Shown here piece by piece: positions 42,164-51,185 of a stretch of 64,000 nucleotides of DNA (positions are counted from its first letter, which is position 1; the number at the start of each line of letters is the position of its first letter). This DNA comes from Pseudomonas morbosilactucae (lineage in GTDB: Bacteria; Pseudomonadota; Gammaproteobacteria; Pseudomonadales; Pseudomonadaceae): NCBI RefSeq assembly GCF_023241715.1, contig NZ_JALQCW010000049.1, positions 1-64,000 of the forward strand, in the 5' to 3' direction. Below the pieces are notes generated by a model that saw nothing but the letters and a program-made list of their open reading frames with translations, was not told the DNA's origin and made no database searches. The position numbers were made by a program, and so were the translations under genes.

Positions 42164-43117
42164 ATGTTCAAGCGAAACACCTTAGGCCTCGGTGGTGCCG
42201 CCTTGTGCGGCGCCCTGCTGGTCAGCGGCTGTGCCAACCACATGTCACAACGCAGCGAGCACGAGGAGCGGGTCGAGCGCAAATTGCTCGACCATAGCCT
42301 GCAGATCGATGTCGGTGAGCCTAAGGTGCTTGAGCTGCCGCAGCGTCGGGTGCGGATCCACGAGCAAAAGACCTTCGAAGTCACTGAGTTCGAAGTCACA
42401 CGTCGCTACGATCGCTACACGCCCTACCAACCCTGGCGAGAACTCTACGAGGTGCCGATGGGCGCGGTAGCGGTGGTCGCCGGGGTCGGCGCCAACATCG
42501 TCAACGTGTTTGCGCTGGGCAGCCTGCCGGACAGCGTCACCAAGGACTGGATCAGCTACGGCGTGTCGGGGCTCAACCCGTTCATGAACGTGCAATCCCA
42601 CGGTCGCGCGCAGCAGAACCTGGCGGGCATCGATGAAGTCCAGCGCGACAAGCGCCTGGAGTATTCCAGCCTGCCGTGGAGCGAGCGTCCGGTGGAGGTC
42701 AAGGCCGGCAAGCTAACCCACGAGCTGAGCACCGATCGCAACGGCGTACTGCGCCTGAACCTGCTGGACAGCCCCTTCTCCGAACAGGATCTGAACCGCA
42801 TCAGCACCCTGCAGATCAGTGTTGAAGATGCCCAGGACGAAGTGCACTCCGATTCGTCCCTGAGCCTGAGCAGCACCCTGCGCGGCAAACTGGTGGAAGC
42901 CCACGGGTTGATTTACGACGACCTGGAAGACGACGAAGTGAGCCAGTGGGTACACCGGGTCAAACGTCTGTCGGAGCTGGGCCTGGAAGAGGAAGCCAGC
43001 GAGCTGGAGCAGAGCCTGATCGAGCTGACCCGCAACGATCCGGAACTGCAGAGCGAGTTTCTCAAGTCCCTGACCAAGAATGCCGGTCGACTGGTCGCCG
43101 ACCCCGGCAACCACTGA
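42164..43117 (+). CDS. Conserved lipoprotein of unknown function
   Basis: A 317-residue lipoprotein with lipobox LLVSGC (Cys23). Residues 30-85 are charged (RSEHEERVERKLLDHSLQID and HEQKTFEVTEFEVTRRY). A Gly/Val-rich hydrophobic segment at about 96-118 (MGAVAVVAGVGANIVNVFALG) could insert in a membrane, and the C-terminal half is helical and acidic. The start at 42164 is chosen for the signal peptide; a longer frame from 42029 overlaps proS. It lies 19 bases after proS, so it may be cotranscribed. I recognise no characterised family. Confidence 0.8.
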   Translation: MFKRNTLGLGGAALCGALLVSGCANHMSQRSEHEERVERKLLDHSLQIDVGEPKVLELPQRRVRIHEQKTFEVTEFEVTRRYDRYTPYQPWRELYEVPMGAVAVVAGVGANIVNVFALGSLPDSVTKDWISYGVSGLNPFMNVQSHGRAQQNLAGIDEVQRDKRLEYSSLPWSERPVEVKAGKLTHELSTDRNGVLRLNLLDSPFSEQDLNRISTLQISVEDAQDEVHSDSSLSLSSTLRGKLVEAHGLIYDDLEDDEVSQWVHRVKRLSELGLEEEASELEQSLIELTRNDPELQSEFLKSLTKNAGRLVADPGNH

Positions 43118-43121
43118 TCCC

Positions 43122-43149
43122 TGTATGGGCCGCTTTGCCGGCCCCTACA
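43122..43149. terminator. Hairpin between convergent lipoprotein and dinB genes
   Basis: TGTA, GGGCCG, 6-base loop, CGGCCC and TACA form an interrupted stem that overlaps the dinB stop codon. It resembles a degraded REP unit and lacks a T-run. Confidence 0.5.
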
Positions 43150-44212
43150 ACACGCCCCGAAACAGCTCCAGCTGTTCGTGACCGCCACGCAGATCCTGCA
43201 GACGCACCCCAATCCCCAGCAACCGCACCGGCTTGCCACCACGCTTGAACGCCTGCGTCAGCAACTGCCGATAACTCTCCAAGTCCCGACCTGCCCCCGC
43301 CTGCTCCAGGGTGGTCTGGGTGAAGTCGTGGAATTTCACTTTGACGAACGGCTTGCCCGGGCGATAGCTGCTGTCGATCCGTTCAATGCGGCCCGCCAGG
43401 GTTTCCATCAACTCGGGGAGTTTCTCCAGGCAACTGTCGAGGTCCGGAAGGTCGACGTCGTAGGTGTTTTCGACGCTGATGGATTGCCGGCGGCTGTCGT
43501 TCTGCACCGCCCGCTCGTCAATCCCCCGGGCCAGACTCCACAGGCGCTCGCCAAAACTGCCGAACTCACGCACCAGGGCCAGCTTGCTCCAATCGCGCAA
43601 CTGCAGGCAGTCGACGATGCCCAGGCGCCCCAGCTTGTCCGCCGTGACCTTGCCGACGCCGTGCAGCTTTTTCACTGGCAATGCCGAGACAAAATCCTCG
43701 ACCTGGTCGGGAGTGATCACAAACAGCCCGTTGGGCTTCTTCCAGTCACTGGCGATCTTGGCCAGGAATTTGTTCGGCGCCACGCCCGCCGACACGGTGA
43801 TGTGCAACTGATTGGACACGCGCCGACGAATGTCTTGGGCAATGCGCGTGGCGCTGCCGGCAAAGCTCGGGCTGTCGGAGACATCCAGATAGGCCTCGTC
43901 CAGGGACAAGGGCTCGATCAGGTCGGTGTAGTCGCGAAAAATCGTGTGGATTTCCTTCGATGCCTCGCGATAGGCGTCCATGCGCGGCTTGACGATCACC
44001 AAGTCCGGGCAAAGGGACAGAGCATGCCGAGAAGACATGGCCGAACGCACGCCATAGGCGCGCGCTTCATAATTGCAGGTCGCGATCACACCGCGCCGCT
44101 CCGCCGAGCCGCCCACTGCCAGCGGCTTGCCGGCCAGTTGCGGGTCATCGCGCATTTCGATGGCGGCGTAGAAGCAGTCGCAATCGATATGGATGATTTT
44201 TCGCTGCATCAT
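43145..44212 (-). CDS. dinB: DNA polymerase IV (DinB)
   Basis: This 355-residue Y-family polymerase carries out translesion synthesis. Catalytic acidic residues lie in HIDCDCFYAAIE (residues 8-19) and EPLSLDEAYLDVS (about 99-111). The steric gate and finger region (VGGSAERRGVIATCNYEARAYG) and the little-finger domain are complete. The C-terminus carries a beta-clamp motif (EQLELFRG). There are two adjacent ATG codons at the start; ribosome binding is weak. A strong candidate LexA box lies about 69 bases upstream. Confidence 0.96.
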   Translation of the reverse strand: MMQRKIIHIDCDCFYAAIEMRDDPQLAGKPLAVGGSAERRGVIATCNYEARAYGVRSAMSSRHALSLCPDLVIVKPRMDAYREASKEIHTIFRDYTDLIEPLSLDEAYLDVSDSPSFAGSATRIAQDIRRRVSNQLHITVSAGVAPNKFLAKIASDWKKPNGLFVITPDQVEDFVSALPVKKLHGVGKVTADKLGRLGIVDCLQLRDWSKLALVREFGSFGERLWSLARGIDERAVQNDSRRQSISVENTYDVDLPDLDSCLEKLPELMETLAGRIERIDSSYRPGKPFVKVKFHDFTQTTLEQAGAGRDLESYRQLLTQAFKRGGKPVRLLGIGVRLQDLRGGHEQLELFRGVL

Positions 44213-44280
44213 TTAAAGGCAGTGTTCATGGACGGATAAAACGCTGACAGCAAAGTGGGGCGCCAGTATCGCACTGGCAA

Positions 44281-44296
44281 CTGTATATAGCACCAG
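44281..44296. promoter_or_regulatory. Candidate LexA box of dinB
   Basis: CTGTATATAGCACCAG matches CTG-N10-CAG, and its left half CTGTATATA equals the LexA consensus. It lies 69-84 bases upstream of the dinB start. LexA control of dinB is established in Pseudomonas and other bacteria. Confidence 0.75.
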
Positions 44297-44469
44297 TGCC
44301 TTGAGTGACCGAACGATCAGCGCCAGCCCGCCAACGCATTTATTTGACCCTGTGTTCAAAAATGGTCAATCGGGCTACAAGCCCCGCCCCGCCTACTCCA
44401 ATGCCTCTTCAGCAACCTTGCTCAGCGCGCTAAGCGATTGAACCTCAAGCACTTTTTAAAATTTAGCGA

Positions 44470-44497
44470 TTGACACCCCAGCGTTCCTCTGTAGAAT
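44470..44497 (+). promoter_or_regulatory. Sigma70 promoter of the initiator tRNA
   Basis: TTGACA (44470-44475) is a perfect -35 element and TAGAAT (44492-44497) a near-consensus -10, with a 16-base spacer. The GC-rich bases after the -10 (GCCGCC) resemble a stringent discriminator, as expected for a stable RNA gene. The tRNA starts 13 bases downstream. Confidence 0.85.
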
Positions 44498-44510
44498 GCC
44501 GCCACACAGA

Positions 44511-44587
<77 letters not shown>

Positions 44588-44593
44588 AACATC

Positions 44594-44625
44594 AAAAAAG
44601 GCTACTCGAAAGAGTGGCCTTTTTT
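44594..44625 (+). terminator. Terminator of the initiator tRNA
   Basis: Stem AAAAAAGGCTACTC, GAAA tetraloop and its complement GAGTGGCCTTTTTT (one G-T pair). It follows the tRNA by 6 bases. Confidence 0.93.
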
Positions 44626-44866
44626 GTATCTGTTGAAAAAGTCCTTTCGCAACAATGATCTGTCAGTCTGCAGCGAACCGTCAGCGCGTCCGTGACTGCA
44701 TGCCCATAACGGCTATGCTCAGTGTCAAACACCCCTTTCAACCTTGCTCAAGCAGGGTCGCCGGACGACGGTGAGACGCGTTAATATTTGAAATTATTTT
44801 TTCTACAGGGATTGGTAACTTGGCTGGATACCCCCATCCTGTCGCGCACAATCCAAGAGGTGATTG

Positions 44867-47515
44867 ATGCGCGCCAACTCGTCTGATTCACAAGACACCG
44901 ATACCGTCACGACAACCCCACCGATCACAGTCACTCGCTTGCGCTGGCTGGACCTGTTGAGCAAATACCGCCAGCCGATCGGCCTGGCTGTGACGCTGCT
45001 GCTGTTCGCGATCGCCTTGATCGCCTGCCGCCACTTGCTCAGCGAACTCGACCTATATGCCCTGCACGACTCGATTCTTGAGGTGCCGAAACCAGCCTTG
45101 CTCGGCGCACTGGGGGCGACCATTGCCGGTTTTATTATCCTGCTGGGCTATGAATGGTCCGCCAGCCGGTATGCCGGGGTAAATCTGCCAGCCCGCACCC
45201 TGGCCCTGGGCGGCTTCACCGCCTTCGCCATTGGCAATGCCATCGGCCTGTCGCTGCTCTCGGGCGGCTCAGTGCGTTACCGGCTGTATGCGCGCCACGG
45301 CCTGGGGGCCTCTGACGTCGCCCACATGACCCTGTTCGCCAGTCTGTCCCTGGGTTGTGCCTTGCCGCCTCTGGCAGCCCTGGCCACCCTGAGCAACCTG
45401 CCTGCGGCTTCGGCAGCGCTGCATCTGTCGGAAGGCCTCCTGGGTGGCATTGCCATCGCCGTGCTGTTGTTGGGCACGGTCCTGGCCATTGGCATTTATC
45501 GCCGCCGCCTGCCGGAACAGCCATACGCCGACAACCTGCTGGTCAAGGCGGGGCGCCGCACCCTACGCCTGCCGGGTCGACGCCTGACGTTCCTGCAACT
45601 GATCATCACTGCCCTCGACGTCGCCGCAGCCGCCACCGTGCTGTACCTGCTGCTGCCCGAAGCCCCGCCTTTCGGTGCATTCCTGCTGATTTACCTGCTG
45701 GCCCTGGCCGCAGGCGTACTCAGCCACGTGCCCGGCGGTGTCGGGGTGTTCGAGGCGATTCTGCTGGCCGCCTTCGCCGACCAACTGGGCGCTGCCCCAT
45801 TGGCCGCCGCCTTGCTGCTGTACCGCCTGATCTACGTGGTGCTGCCGATGCTGGTGGCCTGTGTGCTGCTGCTGATCAATGAAGCCCAGCGCCTGTTCCA
45901 ATCCCGCCAGTCATTACGCGTGGCCTCAGGCCTGGCAGCGCCGATTCTCGCGGTATTGGTGTTCCTCTCCGGCGTGGTCCTGCTGTTCTCTGGTGCAACC
46001 CCGGAGATCGATACCCGCCTGCAACATATCGGCTTTCTGATTCCGCACCGCCTGGTGGACGCTTCGCACTTCGGTGCCAGCCTGATCGGCGTGCTTTGCC
46101 TGCTGCTGGCCCAAGGGTTGCGTCGACGCCTGTCGGCGGCCTGGATGCTGACCACCATTCTACTGCTGGTGGGCGCCCTGCTCTCTCTGCTCAAGGGTTT
46201 CGACTGGGAAGAAGCCAGCCTGATGACCCTCACCGCCAGCTTGCTGGCCGTGTTCCGCCGCTCGTTCTATCGCCCGAGCCGACTGACCGAACTGCCCTTC
46301 TCGCCGCTGTACCTGGTGGCCAGCGTCTGCGTGCTCGGTGCCTCGATCTGGCTGCTGTTGTTCGCCTATCAGGACGTGCCCTACAGCCACCAACTCTGGT
46401 GGCAATTCACCCTCGACGCCGACGCCCCTCGCGGCCTGCGCTCGCTGCTGGGTGCTGCAGTGCTGCTGGTGGTGGTGTCCCTGACCTGGTTGCTGCGCAC
46501 TGCTCGCCCAGTCATCCACCTACCCAACACCGAAGAACTGGATCGCGCTGCGAAGATCCTGATGGCCTCGTCGCAACCCGACGGCGGCCTGGCCCTCACC
46601 GGCGACAAGGCACTGCTGTTCCACCCCAACGACGACGCCTTCCTCATGTATGCCCGTCGCGGCCGCAGCCTGGTGGCGCTGTACGACCCCATCGGGCCGA
46701 CCCAGCAGCGCGCCGAGATGATCTGGCAGTTCCGGGACCTGTGCGACCTGCACCACGCGCGACCAGTGTTCTACCAGGTCCGTGCGGAGAACCTGCCGTA
46801 CTACATGGACATCGGCCTGACCGCCATCAAGCTGGGTGAAGAAGCCCGGGTGGACTTGAAACGCTTTGATCTCGAAGCCAAGGGCAAAGAGATGAAGGAC
46901 CTGCGCTACACCTGGAACCGCGGTACCCGCGATGGCCTGTCCCTGGAAATCCACGAGCCCGGCCAGGCGCCGATGGACGAGTTGAAGGTCATTTCCGATG
47001 CTTGGCTGACCGGCAAGAACGTGCGGGAAAAAGGCTTCTCCTTGGGCCGCTTCAGCGATGACTACCTCAAGCACTTCCGTATCGCCATCATCCGCTTCGA
47101 AGGGCGCCCGGTGGCCTTTGCCAACCTGCTTGAGACCTACAGTCATGACCTGGCCAGCCTCGACCTGATGCGCGCCCACCCGGACGCGCCGAAGCTGACC
47201 ATGGAATTCATGATGGTCGGCCTGATCCAGCACTATAAGAGCCATGACTACGCTCGCTTCAGCCTGGGCATGGTGCCCCTGTCGGGCCTGCAACCACGCC
47301 GTGGCGCGCCGCTGACCCAGCGCCTGGGCTCGATGGTGTTCCGTCGTGGCGAGCAGTTGTACAACTTCCAAGGGTTGCGCCGCTTCAAAGACAAGTTCCA
47401 GCCCGACTGGGAACCCCGTTACATGGCTGTGCCCGCCGGACTGGATCCGCTGGTGGCGCTGGCTGACACCGCTGCCCTGATTGCGGGCGGCCTGACTGGA
47501 TTGGTGAAACGCTGA
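44867..47515 (+). CDS. mprF: Aminoacyl-phosphatidylglycerol synthase/flippase MprF
   Basis: An 882-residue inner-membrane protein. The N-terminal flippase domain has about 14 hydrophobic helices up to residue 550 (for example HVPGGVGVFEAILL). The soluble C-terminal DUF2156/GNAT-like domain (about 560-860) transfers an amino acid from charged tRNA to phosphatidylglycerol. In P. aeruginosa the enzyme (PA0920) makes alanyl-PG, so alanine is likely here. This alters surface charge and tolerance to cationic peptides and acid. The ATG at 44867 has AGAGG upstream; a TTG one codon earlier is less likely. Its stop overlaps the next start by one base. Confidence 0.95.
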   Translation: MRANSSDSQDTDTVTTTPPITVTRLRWLDLLSKYRQPIGLAVTLLLFAIALIACRHLLSELDLYALHDSILEVPKPALLGALGATIAGFIILLGYEWSASRYAGVNLPARTLALGGFTAFAIGNAIGLSLLSGGSVRYRLYARHGLGASDVAHMTLFASLSLGCALPPLAALATLSNLPAASAALHLSEGLLGGIAIAVLLLGTVLAIGIYRRRLPEQPYADNLLVKAGRRTLRLPGRRLTFLQLIITALDVAAAATVLYLLLPEAPPFGAFLLIYLLALAAGVLSHVPGGVGVFEAILLAAFADQLGAAPLAAALLLYRLIYVVLPMLVACVLLLINEAQRLFQSRQSLRVASGLAAPILAVLVFLSGVVLLFSGATPEIDTRLQHIGFLIPHRLVDASHFGASLIGVLCLLLAQGLRRRLSAAWMLTTILLLVGALLSLLKGFDWEEASLMTLTASLLAVFRRSFYRPSRLTELPFSPLYLVASVCVLGASIWLLLFAYQDVPYSHQLWWQFTLDADAPRGLRSLLGAAVLLVVVSLTWLLRTARPVIHLPNTEELDRAAKILMASSQPDGGLALTGDKALLFHPNDDAFLMYARRGRSLVALYDPIGPTQQRAEMIWQFRDLCDLHHARPVFYQVRAENLPYYMDIGLTAIKLGEEARVDLKRFDLEAKGKEMKDLRYTWNRGTRDGLSLEIHEPGQAPMDELKVISDAWLTGKNVREKGFSLGRFSDDYLKHFRIAIIRFEGRPVAFANLLETYSHDLASLDLMRAHPDAPKLTMEFMMVGLIQHYKSHDYARFSLGMVPLSGLQPRRGAPLTQRLGSMVFRRGEQLYNFQGLRRFKDKFQPDWEPRYMAVPAGLDPLVALADTAALIAGGLTGLVKR

Positions 47516-48798
47516 TGATTCGACGCTCCCTCAAGTACATCCTGGCCGCACTGATCGTGCTGGCCGTGATTGCCGGCGGCGGTTTCTGGTACCTCAAACG
47601 CCCGGTACCTGAACCGACCCTCGAACAGCTGAAGCCGGCCGATGGCACCGCCATGACCCGCGTCATCCCTGGCACCAAGCCCAAGGCTCAGGTGCTGGTG
47701 GCCGTGACCGAAGAGCAAAAACTCAGCGACAAACAACTGAGCACCCTGAGCCGCAGCGCCTCGGCGCAGATCGTTCAGGTGATTCTGCCCAATGACTGCC
47801 TGCTGCAAAGCCGCGCCCTGCAAACCGGCCTGCGTGAACTGAACGGCCCGGCAACGCTGGTCAGCGGTATCGGCCCTGGCGCGGTACTGGCCTGGCGCTG
47901 GTTGGCCGAGCAGAAGGACGACAAGGCTCAAGCCATCTCCGTCGACCTCGCCCTGGAAAAACCTGGCTGCACTCACCTGTTGCCAAAATCCGCCGCCCAC
48001 GGCCACTGGCTGGTGGCATGGAACGACAACCCGGACGACGCCAGCGCGGGTTTCGTGCGCGATCAACCGAACGCCGAAACCAGCATCAGCGACTACGACA
48101 TCAATCTGCCGCAAGTACTGAACAACGAACTGCGCAAGATCCTCGTCGGCGGCGACAAGGCCAATGGCGGTCTGCAGATTCCAGTGGTGGAAGTTCCGGC
48201 AGGGCAAGCCAAAGACACCGTGACCCTGTTCCTTTCCGGTGACGGTGGCTGGCGCGACCTCGACCGTGACGTGGCCGGCGAAATGGCCAAGATCGGTTAC
48301 CCGGTGGTGGGCATCGACACCCTGCGCTATTACTGGCAGCACAAGAGCCCGGAGCAGAGCGCTCTCGACCTCGCCGAACTGATGCAGCACTATCGGCAGA
48401 AATGGGGCACCAAACGCTTCATCCTGACCGGTTACTCGTTTGGTGCAGACGTATTGCCAGCGATCTACAACCGCCTGGCCGAAACCGAGCAGCAACGCGT
48501 CGACGCAATCATCCTGCTGGCTTTCGCCCGCACCGGCAGCTTCGAAATCGAAGTGGAAGGCTGGCTCGGCAACGCCGGCAAAGAAGCCGCCACCGGCCCG
48601 GAAATGGCCAAGCTGCCGCCGGCCAAGGTGGTGTGCATCTACGGCGAAGAAGAGACCGACGAAAGCGGCTGCACCGACAAAACTGCCGTGGGCGAAGCCA
48701 TGAAACTGCCTGGCGGCCACCACTTCGACGAGAACTACCCGGCCCTGGCCAAGCGATTGGTAGAGATCATCGAGAAGCGCCAGGCCAAGGCCGAATAA
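47515..48798 (+). CDS. VirJ/AcvB-family hydrolase, probable alanyl-phosphatidylglycerol hydrolase
   Basis: This 427-residue exported alpha/beta hydrolase has an N-terminal membrane anchor or signal (LKYILAALIVLAVIAGGGFWYL). In the C-terminal VirJ domain (about 215-427), LFLSGDGGWRDLDRDVA forms the oxyanion region, TGYSFGADVLP has the nucleophile Ser, and a final GGHHFDENY carries the catalytic His. The start overlaps the mprF stop (TGATG). The P. aeruginosa neighbour PA0919 hydrolyses alanyl-PG in the periplasm, so this pair makes and removes the lipid. The assignment rests on family and position. Confidence 0.92.
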   Translation: MIRRSLKYILAALIVLAVIAGGGFWYLKRPVPEPTLEQLKPADGTAMTRVIPGTKPKAQVLVAVTEEQKLSDKQLSTLSRSASAQIVQVILPNDCLLQSRALQTGLRELNGPATLVSGIGPGAVLAWRWLAEQKDDKAQAISVDLALEKPGCTHLLPKSAAHGHWLVAWNDNPDDASAGFVRDQPNAETSISDYDINLPQVLNNELRKILVGGDKANGGLQIPVVEVPAGQAKDTVTLFLSGDGGWRDLDRDVAGEMAKIGYPVVGIDTLRYYWQHKSPEQSALDLAELMQHYRQKWGTKRFILTGYSFGADVLPAIYNRLAETEQQRVDAIILLAFARTGSFEIEVEGWLGNAGKEAATGPEMAKLPPAKVVCIYGEEETDESGCTDKTAVGEAMKLPGGHHFDENYPALAKRLVEIIEKRQAKAE

Positions 48799-48809
48799 CC
48801 CCGAACACA

Positions 48810-48868
48810 GTAGGAGCCGGCTCGCCGGCGATCACAGTAGGCCGATCGCTGGGAAGCCAGCTCCTACA
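48810..48868. repeat. REP inverted pair
   Basis: GTAGGAGCCGGCTCGCCGGCGATC and GATCGCTGGGAAGCCAGCTCCTAC form an inverted pair 12 bases after the hydrolase stop. It lies between convergent genes. Confidence 0.88.
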
Positions 48869-48890
48869 GCCTGGTGCGCAGAAGCAGTAG

Positions 48891-48916
48891 CAAGCGGCAA
48901 GCGGCAAGCGGCAAGC
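48891..48916. repeat. Short tandem repeat (CAAGCGG)
   Basis: Three perfect copies of the 7-base unit CAAGCGG plus a partial fourth are followed by TGCCGCTTATAGCTTGAAGCTTGCAGC, which pairs with the repeat. This kind of intergenic repeat is common in Pseudomonas and could vary in copy number between strains. Confidence 0.8.
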
Positions 48917-48964
48917 AGAACAGCTGCCGCTTATAGCTTGAAGCTTGCAGCTCCCCCCAAGGGC

Positions 48965-50866
48965 CTACATCTCGACCTGGGTCCCCAGCTCGATCACCCG
49001 GTTCACCGGCAGGTTGAAAAAGCGCAGGTTACCGTTAGCGTTTTTCAGCATGAAGGCGAACAGCGCCTCGCGCCAACGGGCCATGCCCACCAGCTTGGAA
49101 GCGATAACCGTCTCGCGGCTGAGGAAGTAAGTAGTGCGCATCGGGCTGAAGTCCAAATCATCCAGATGGCACAGCTTCAAAGCTTCCGGCACATCCGGCT
49201 CATCAGTAAAGCCGAAATGCAGGATGACCCGGAAGAAACCCTCGCCGTACGAATCGACCTCAAAGCGCCGTTGCGCCGGCACCCGCGGAATATCCTCGTA
49301 GACCACCGTCAGCAGTACCACTTGCTCGTGCAGCACCTGGTTGTGCAGCAAGTTGTGCAGCAAGGCATGGGGCACTGCGTCCGGACGGGCCGTGAGGAAC
49401 ACAGCGGTGCCCTGCACCCGATGGGGTGGCTGTACGCGAATACTGCCGATAAAGATCGGCAGTGGCAGGCCACCTTCGTCCAGGCGATCCACCAGCAACT
49501 CCTTGCCGCGTTTCCAGGTGGTCATGAGCAGAAACAGTACGATCCCCGCCAGTACCGGGAAAGCGCCGCCCTGGAAGATCTTCGGCACGTTGGCGGCGAA
49601 AAACAGCCCGTCCACCAGGAGGAACCCCACCAGCAGCGGCACCACCAGCAGCGGCGGCCATTTCCACAGCAACAAGATCACCGCCGACACCAGAATGCTA
49701 GTGATCAGCATGGTCCCGGTCACTGCCACGCCGTAGGCCGAAGCCAGGGCACCGGAGGACTCAAAACCGAGCACCAGCAGGATCACACCCACCATCAACG
49801 CCCAGTTCACTGCGCCGATGTAGATCTGCCCCTGCTCGGCGCTGGAAGTGTGCTGAATGTGCATCCGCGGGATGTAACCCAACTGGATCGCTTGGCGAGT
49901 CAGGGAGAAGGCCCCGGAAATCACCGCTTGAGACGCGATCACTGTGGCCAGGGTAGACAGCACCACCAGTGGAATCAGGGCCCAGCTCGGCGCCAGCAGG
50001 TAGAAGGGGTTGCGGGCGGCCTCTGGGTTCTCCAGCAGCAGCGCGCCCTGGCCGAAGTAGTTCAGCACCAGCGCCGGCAGCACCAGGGCGAACCAAGCCC
50101 GGGCAATAGGCTTGCGCCCGAAGTGTCCCATGTCGGCGTACAAGGCTTCGGCACCGGTCAATGCCAGAACCACCGCCCCGAGGATGGCGACCCCCATGCC
50201 CGGGTGGACAATGAAGAAGCGCACGCCCCACATCGGATTCAGCGCCTGCAGCACTTCCGGGTGCTGGAGAATGCCGTTGACCCCCAGCCCGCCCAGGACC
50301 ACGAACCACGCCACCATCACCGGGCCAAACAGTTTGCCGATGCGATCAGTGCCGTGTTTCTGGATCAGGAACAAGGCCACCAGTACCACCAGCGCCATCG
50401 GCACCACCCAGTGTTCCAGGCCGCTGAATGCCAGCTCAAGCCCCTCTACCGCCGACAACACCGAAATCGCCGGGGTGATCATGCTGTCGCCATAGAACAG
50501 GGCCGCACCGATCAGGCCCAGAATCACCAGCATCGAACGCAAGCGCGGATAGGAGCCGGCAGCCCGCCTGGCCAGCGCGGTCAGGGCCATGATGCCGCCC
50601 TCGCCCTGGTTGTCGGCCCGCAGGACGAACAGTACATACTTGATCGAGACGACCCAGACCAACGACCAGAAAATCAGGGCCAGGATGCCAAACACCCCGT
50701 CGTGATTGACCTGAACCCCATAATGGCCGGCAAACACCTCCTTGAGGGTGTAGAGCGGACTGGTGCCGATATCGCCATACACCACCCCGACCGCCGCCAC
50801 CAGCATCCCCAGAGGCTTGCCGCCGGAGTGCTCGCCACTCGCCGCCTGACTACTTGCCTGACCCAT
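48965..50866 (-). CDS. kup: Low-affinity K+/H+ symporter Kup
   Basis: A 633-residue inner-membrane potassium transporter. The family start VVYGDIGTSPLYTLKEVF near residue 30 is intact, followed by 12 hydrophobic helices to about 430. The rest is a hydrophilic cytoplasmic C-terminal domain (FLTARPDAVPHALLHNLLHNQ), as in the family. The ATG at 50866 is preceded by GGAG; the TTG at 50869 is less likely. It is divergent from rimO across a 319-base gap. Confidence 0.95.
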   Translation of the reverse strand: MGQASSQAASGEHSGGKPLGMLVAAVGVVYGDIGTSPLYTLKEVFAGHYGVQVNHDGVFGILALIFWSLVWVVSIKYVLFVLRADNQGEGGIMALTALARRAAGSYPRLRSMLVILGLIGAALFYGDSMITPAISVLSAVEGLELAFSGLEHWVVPMALVVLVALFLIQKHGTDRIGKLFGPVMVAWFVVLGGLGVNGILQHPEVLQALNPMWGVRFFIVHPGMGVAILGAVVLALTGAEALYADMGHFGRKPIARAWFALVLPALVLNYFGQGALLLENPEAARNPFYLLAPSWALIPLVVLSTLATVIASQAVISGAFSLTRQAIQLGYIPRMHIQHTSSAEQGQIYIGAVNWALMVGVILLVLGFESSGALASAYGVAVTGTMLITSILVSAVILLLWKWPPLLVVPLLVGFLLVDGLFFAANVPKIFQGGAFPVLAGIVLFLLMTTWKRGKELLVDRLDEGGLPLPIFIGSIRVQPPHRVQGTAVFLTARPDAVPHALLHNLLHNQVLHEQVVLLTVVYEDIPRVPAQRRFEVDSYGEGFFRVILHFGFTDEPDVPEALKLCHLDDLDFSPMRTTYFLSRETVIASKLVGMARWREALFAFMLKNANGNLRFFNLPVNRVIELGTQVEM

Positions 50867-51185
50867 CAACCACTCCTACTGCCCAGACTGGGGCTTGATA
50901 TGAAAAGCATGACGCCGACCACGCGTCGGGTCGTTCAACCCGCGCCAGGCGCCCTGCAGCATGCGCTGTTTTACTTGCGGTTACAGACGAACTGTTGACT
51001 GCGAGATTTGTAATGGCGCAACGGCGCGAAGCATAGCGCAGCGCTCGTCGTATTTCCCCTGCATAAAGCTGGTCAAGTCGGTCGACCATCGCTAGAATTG
51101 CGCACTTTTTGATCAGAGGCGCAGCCAGCGCCCAACCGTCGCACTTGCCCCCCAAGTGACGCGACACCCAATACCGAGGTTAGAC
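50867..51185. promoter_or_regulatory. Divergent kup-rimO intergenic region
   Basis: No gene is supported in these 319 bases. A possible rimO promoter is TGGTCA (51070-51075) with TAGAAT (51093-51098) and a 17-base spacer. The spacer includes the palindrome GGTCGACC. I see no riboswitch-like or terminator structure. Confidence 0.35.

Noticed and set aside
48891..48945. CRISPR-like array
   Set aside because: The repeat is only 7 bases long and directly contiguous with no spacers; no cas genes are present.
48938..50998. Plus-strand frame of 686 codons opposite kup
   Set aside because: His/Gln/Arg-rich composition with no domain. It is the mirror of the kup membrane protein.
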